A stretch of DNA of 44,090 nucleotides, taken from contig NZ_JANZKP010000028.1 of NCBI RefSeq assembly GCF_025642745.1, forward strand, positions 1 to 44,090, given 5' to 3'. Made by a program: the position numbers and the translations under genes. The stretch comes from Cellulomonas sp. RIT-PI-Y (lineage in GTDB: Bacteria > Actinomycetota > Actinomycetes > Actinomycetales > Cellulomonadaceae). Below are positions 40,837 to 44,090 of the stretch, piece by piece (the first letter of the stretch is position 1; each line of letters begins with the position of its first letter). The notes beneath the pieces were generated by a model. The model did no database searches and was not told the DNA's origin. It saw only the letters and a program-made list of their open reading frames with translations.

Positions 40837-41388
40837 GTGACGGCGACTGCACACGACATCCTCACCGGGCTCGACGGCTCCGACTCGGTCCACGCGCACG
40901 GCCGGGCCGACGACCTGCACCGGGTGCTCGGACTGCTCGGCGACCGGGCGGCTCGGCGGCGGGCACAGGCGTTCCTCGGCTCCGCGATCATGCACCGTGG
41001 CACGCCGTCGCCGGTGACCGCCCGGGTCGCGGACGCCCTGGCCGCCTGCCTGCCCTGCCCGGACGCTCTCGGCGCCCGCGAGGCGATCCTGGACTTCCTG
41101 ACCGACGTGGCATGGTCGGTGACCCTGCACGGCGTGACCGATCGCTCCGGGGCCGATCCGGCCGAGGCGCAGCGGATGGTCGCGGCCGTGATCGCGAGCG
41201 GGTCCGACCACCCGCTCGACGTCCTGTACGGCGACCCTCGCTACCCGGTGCTGGGAAGGGCCTTCGATCAGGTGCTCGACAGCCGCATGACCTGGGCGCG
41301 GGCGGCGGTGCCGCTGGTCGGCGACCCGGACCTCGCCGTGGCGTACGCGGCCGCGCGGCTGATCCCGCTGGCCGACCCCCGTCGATGA
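40837..41388 (+). CDS. Hypothetical protein, helical
   Basis: I do not recognise this 183-residue protein. It is mostly helical with repeated short helices (DDLHRVLGLLGDRAARRRAQ, SPVTARVADALAACL, GAREAILDFLTDVAWSVTL), which may be HEAT-like. It has two cysteines in LPCPDA but no metal motif, signal peptide or membrane segment. GTG 40837 is chosen; an in-frame ATG at 40783 would add 18 unlikely residues. No clear ribosome site is seen before either. Confidence 0.55.
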   Translation: MTATAHDILTGLDGSDSVHAHGRADDLHRVLGLLGDRAARRRAQAFLGSAIMHRGTPSPVTARVADALAACLPCPDALGAREAILDFLTDVAWSVTLHGVTDRSGADPAEAQRMVAAVIASGSDHPLDVLYGDPRYPVLGRAFDQVLDSRMTWARAAVPLVGDPDLAVAYAAARLIPLADPRR

Positions 41389-41468
41389 GATCCGGGTGCA
41401 CGGGCTGGCCAGAGCCGGTCCGGCGGGTCAGACTGGTGGGGTCGTCCCCTCCCGACCGATCGAGTGCC

Positions 41469-42212
41469 ATGCCTGTCAGCCGCCCCTCCACGCGCCGTCG
41501 TGTGCTCAGCACGCTCGCGCTCGGCCTCGTGCTGGGCGCCGCCGGGGCCGCACCGGCGGTGGCGGGGCCGTGGCCCGACCCACGGCCGCAGGGCGACCGG
41601 CTCGCGGAGGTCCTCCGGGTCGAACCGCTCACCCCGCCCGAGGATCCGTCCTCGCTGGCCGTGATCGTGAACAAGCAGCGCCCGCTGCCCGCCGACTACG
41701 TCCCGGCCGAGCTGGTGCCGGTCGACGGCGGTGTGCTCGAACTGCGCCGGGAAGCCGCCGACGCCCTGACCGCGCTGCGCGGGGCAGCCGCCGCGGCCGG
41801 GGTCTCGCCGACGCTGGTCTCCGGCTACCGCTCCGCCGAACGGCAGGGCGAGGTCTACTCCGCCTGGGCCGCGCAGATGGGTGTCCCGGGTGCCGACGAG
41901 GTCTCGGCGCGTCCCGGGTACTCCGAGCACCAGACCGGCCTGGCGGTCGACCTGGGCAGCAGCACCCGCCCGGAATGCGATCTGGAGCAGTGCTTCGCCG
42001 ACACCGCCGAGGGCCGGTGGCTCGCGGCGCACGCCGAGGAGTTCGGGTTCGTGGTCCGCTACACCGCGGAGAACCAGGACCGCACCGGCTACCGGCCGGA
42101 GGGCTGGCACCTGCGGTACGTCGGCGCGGACCTGATCCACCAGCTGCACCTGCGGGACGCCTCCTCGTTGGAGGAGCTGTTCGGTCTGCCCGGCGGTCCG
42201 GCCTACTCGTGA
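41469..42212 (+). CDS. VanY-like D-Ala-D-Ala carboxypeptidase (M15B), secreted
   Basis: This 247-residue peptidoglycan-trimming enzyme has a signal peptide (1-32, with RRR before the hydrophobic core). The M15B site has LVSGYRSAERQ (substrate Arg), zinc ligands H154 and D161 in SEHQTGLAVD, catalytic E211 and zinc ligand H214 in PEGWHLRY. It cleaves the terminal D-Ala of the stem peptide. There are no van-type regulators nearby, so it is more likely housekeeping than glycopeptide resistance. Its stop overlaps the next start by GTGA. Confidence 0.92.
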   Translation: MPVSRPSTRRRVLSTLALGLVLGAAGAAPAVAGPWPDPRPQGDRLAEVLRVEPLTPPEDPSSLAVIVNKQRPLPADYVPAELVPVDGGVLELRREAADALTALRGAAAAAGVSPTLVSGYRSAERQGEVYSAWAAQMGVPGADEVSARPGYSEHQTGLAVDLGSSTRPECDLEQCFADTAEGRWLAAHAEEFGFVVRYTAENQDRTGYRPEGWHLRYVGADLIHQLHLRDASSLEELFGLPGGPAYS

Positions 42213-42991
42213 CCGAGGTCGCTCTCACCGGCGGCGCCGGCCGGATCGCGGGCTACCTGCGCGACGTGGACGGCGGTCTGCCGGCGCTCGGCTGGACGCT
42301 GCGCCTGATCGACCGCGACGCGGACGCCGACGGGGCCGCGATCGCCGGGGTCGACCTCACCGCGGACGACGCGATCGAGCGGCTGACCGCCCTGTTCACC
42401 GGCTGCGACGCCGTGGTCCACCTGGGCGGCATCCCGACCGAGAGCGACTGGCCCGCGATCCTCGCCACCAACGTCGACGGCACGTTCCGGGTCCTGGAGG
42501 CCGCCCGTCGTGCCGGGGTGCGCCGGGTGGTGCTGGCGTCCTCGAACCACGCGGTCGGGTACCACCCGGTGGTGGACGGCCCGGTGCCCGGGGACGTCGC
42601 CGGTCGCCCGGACTCGTTCTACGGGGTGTCCAAGGTCGCCCTCGAGGCGCTCGGAAGCCTGTACGCGGACAAGTACGGCCTGGAGGTCGTCTCGCTCCGG
42701 ATCGGGCAGTGCGCGCCCCGCCCGCTGACGACCTTCGACCTGGCGATCTGGCTCAGCCCCGCGGACGCCGTGCGACTGGTCGACGCCGCACTGCGTGGGC
42801 CGGTGACCGGTCCGGCCACCGTCTGGGGGATCTCCGCGAACACCCGGGGCTGGTGGGATCTGACCGGTGCCCGCGCGCTCGGCTACCGCCCGCAGGACGA
42901 CGCGGAGCGCTGGGCCGACCACGTCACCCCGTACACCGGGCCGCCCGACGTCCTCGGCCACGACATGGTCGCGACCGACCCCTTGTCCTGA
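42209..42991 (+). CDS. NAD-dependent epimerase/dehydrogenase, uronate dehydrogenase-like
   Basis: This 260-residue extended-SDR protein has the NAD motif ALTGGAGRIAGYL at the N-terminus, the catalytic Ser in VVLASSNHAVGYHP and YxxxK in FYGVSKVALEALG. The SSNHAVGYH block is characteristic of uronate dehydrogenases, which oxidise galacturonate or glucuronate to aldarolactones. That would fit an organism that attacks pectin side chains such as galactan, though this gene is 29 kb away from that locus. The GTG start overlaps the carboxypeptidase stop. Confidence 0.85.
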   Translation: MTEVALTGGAGRIAGYLRDVDGGLPALGWTLRLIDRDADADGAAIAGVDLTADDAIERLTALFTGCDAVVHLGGIPTESDWPAILATNVDGTFRVLEAARRAGVRRVVLASSNHAVGYHPVVDGPVPGDVAGRPDSFYGVSKVALEALGSLYADKYGLEVVSLRIGQCAPRPLTTFDLAIWLSPADAVRLVDAALRGPVTGPATVWGISANTRGWWDLTGARALGYRPQDDAERWADHVTPYTGPPDVLGHDMVATDPLS

Positions 42992-43038
42992 CCCCCGGTC
43001 CCTCACACCCGCAGCACACCCGCAGCCCCCTGGGCGCC

Positions 43039-43093
43039 GAGTGCGGAGAAGTCGTCGCGGTTCGGGCGGTTTGGGCGACGAGTTCTTCGCATT
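43039..43093. repeat. Hairpin-forming intergenic repeat, copy A
   Basis: An imperfect 19-bp inverted repeat (43040-43058 with 43075-43093, 16 of 19 paired) with a 16-base loop lies directly past the end of the minus-strand nuclease-like gene. Bases 43039-43075 recur at 44054-44090 with 32 of 37 identical. The hairpin may terminate the adjacent gene. Confidence 0.75.
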
Positions 43094-43983
43094 CACCGTC
43101 GCCGGTGGCTGCGGAGGGTCGTGTAGATCGCGGTGAGGGCGTTGGTGGGGTGGCTGATGTCGTGCGCGGTGCAGGAGATCACGGCCCAGCCGGCGGCGTC
43201 GAGCATGCGGCGGCGACGGACATCCCGCTGCCAGGTCGAACGGTCGGTGCGGTGCAGATCCCCGTCGTACTCGATCGCGACGCGATCGTCCGGGAAACTG
43301 AGGTCCGGGAGCGCGATGAAGGTGCCGTTCGAGGCGAAGACGGGCTCGTTCACCCGCGGCGTCGGCAGACCTCCGGCGATCAGGACGAGACGGAGACGGG
43401 TCTCCTGGCAGGAGTCGGTCCCGGCGCGCAGCAGCGGGAGCGCCTCGCGGGCGCGGGCCACTCCTCGCGTCCCCGGAGCCATGCGCGCGACGGCGTCGGT
43501 CAGCTGTCGGACGCTGGTCCACGGACCCCGTCGGCGGAGCATGGCGTCGCCGAGCACCACGAGCTCCTGCGGGCTGAGCTCTGCGGCCAGCTGCACCCAG
43601 GTCTGTTCCACCCCCACCACCGGCAGTCCCGATCGCGCTCGACGACGCCCCGCCAGTGATCCGCAATGCGCGACGACACCCTTCCGCTGCGGTCGTGCTG
43701 CGGCGTGGGGGACGAGGATGTGCAGGTCATCGGGTCGGCGCAGCCCGCGTGGCCGGTCGATCCCCCACAGGTCCACGGCGGTCGCATGACTGAAGGCGAC
43801 GGCTCGAGGCAGCGCGGGAAGGAACTCTCGGCACCGGCCGACGACGTCATCCCGCTCGGGCGGCGCGTCCACCGTGCGCACGCCACGCGTCGGCTGCCGG
43901 AGGCCCGAGCGGTAGAGGACCCCATCGCTGACCCCGGCGCGTCTTGCCTGCTCGACCGTGAAGGCCCGGCTCGTCGCTCCCAT
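43093..43983 (-). CDS. DUF559/AbiEi-like domain protein
   Basis: This is a roughly 296-residue protein of a large actinobacterial family. The N-terminus resembles the AbiEi-type winged helix (AFTVEQARRAGVSDGVLYRSG). The C-terminal part is a Vsr-like DUF559 nuclease fold with LRLVLIAGGLPTPRVNE, LPDLSFPDDRVAIEYDGDLH and RRRMLDAAGWAVISCTAHD; the D, E and D-H residues of the metal site are present. The toxin-antitoxin or restriction role is unproven and no partner gene is visible. ATG 43983 has GAGG upstream; an ATG 17 codons earlier (44034) is possible. Repeat copies flank the gene on both sides. Confidence 0.78.
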   Translation of the reverse strand: MGATSRAFTVEQARRAGVSDGVLYRSGLRQPTRGVRTVDAPPERDDVVGRCREFLPALPRAVAFSHATAVDLWGIDRPRGLRRPDDLHILVPHAAARPQRKGVVAHCGSLAGRRRARSGLPVVGVEQTWVQLAAELSPQELVVLGDAMLRRRGPWTSVRQLTDAVARMAPGTRGVARAREALPLLRAGTDSCQETRLRLVLIAGGLPTPRVNEPVFASNGTFIALPDLSFPDDRVAIEYDGDLHRTDRSTWQRDVRRRRMLDAAGWAVISCTAHDISHPTNALTAIYTTLRSHRRR

Positions 43984-44053
43984 CCGCGCATCCTCGCGAT
44001 CCCGAACCTGGCCGATCCACCCCCGAGCCGCCATCTGTGGACAGCCCTCGGTC

Positions 44054-44090
44054 GAGTGCGAAGAAGTTGGCGCTGTTCGGGCGTTTTGGG
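44054..44090. repeat. Intergenic repeat, copy B, cut by window end
   Basis: These 37 bases match 43039-43075 at 32 positions in the same orientation and run to the last base of the window, so the rest of the element and its hairpin partner are outside. Confidence 0.7.

Noticed and set aside
41396..42208. Fusion of the carboxypeptidase region and the epimerase in one long frame
   Set aside because: The epimerase frame runs open upstream, but that part is a shadow of the VanY-like gene; GTG 42209 overlapping its stop is the real start.

Overview
The window is about 44 kb of very GC-rich DNA with dense, short-gapped genes, many GTG starts and four-base ATGA/GTGA overlaps. Several genes seem to be read from leaderless messages. 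Together with a galactan-degrading enzyme carrying a LAxTG-type sorting signal, a Zur-type set of zinc-free ribosomal proteins and an F420-type PPOX protein, this points to an actinobacterium, most likely near Cellulomonas or Promicromonospora (inference). I see no tRNA, rRNA, CRISPR array or insertion sequence, and no gene-free stretch longer than 300 bases.

Layout. 1-3298: the end of an ECF vitamin transporter (fused ATPases, cut by the window edge, then the T component), a PPOX-family flavoprotein and a small P-loop kinase. 3344-13035: a beta-1,4-galactan utilisation locus with GH42 beta-galactosidase, lipoprotein binding protein, two MalF/MalG-type permeases, a wall-anchored GH53 endo-galactanase and a LacI regulator; two copies of a LacI-type operator stand in front of it. 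13055-19957: a second LacI gene convergent with a four-gene minus-strand operon (FAD oxidoreductase, hydantoinase/oxoprolinase-like protein, a small HExxH protein, a permease). The same operator occurs at the regulator's promoter and between the -35 and -10 of the operon. This is my main candidate for an undescribed pathway.

20037-22879: a chemotaxis receptor, a small helical protein and a YoaK/DUF1275 membrane protein. 22995-25773: ferredoxin, superoxide dismutase, ferredoxin-NADP reductase and SoxR in one operon behind a near-perfect SoxR box. 25842-28020: a tiny Cys-rich protein, a toroid-like protein, a DUF2000 protein and an Lrp regulator. 28044-30464: six cysteine-free ribosomal protein paralogues divergent from a CobW-like protein that has lost its P-loop, with a Zur-like palindrome between them. 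30469-32545: a MazG-like pyrophosphohydrolase coupled to a GIY-YIG/DUF2075 ATPase, possibly a defence module.

32809-38709: a heterodimeric ABC exporter with one degenerate ATP site, then a Na+/H+ antiporter with a very large cytoplasmic insertion. 38749-42991: an amidohydrolase, a DapA-family aldolase, an unknown protein, a VanY-like carboxypeptidase and a uronate-dehydrogenase-like protein. 43039-44090: a DUF559 nuclease-like gene bracketed by two copies of a hairpin-forming repeat, the second cut by the window end.
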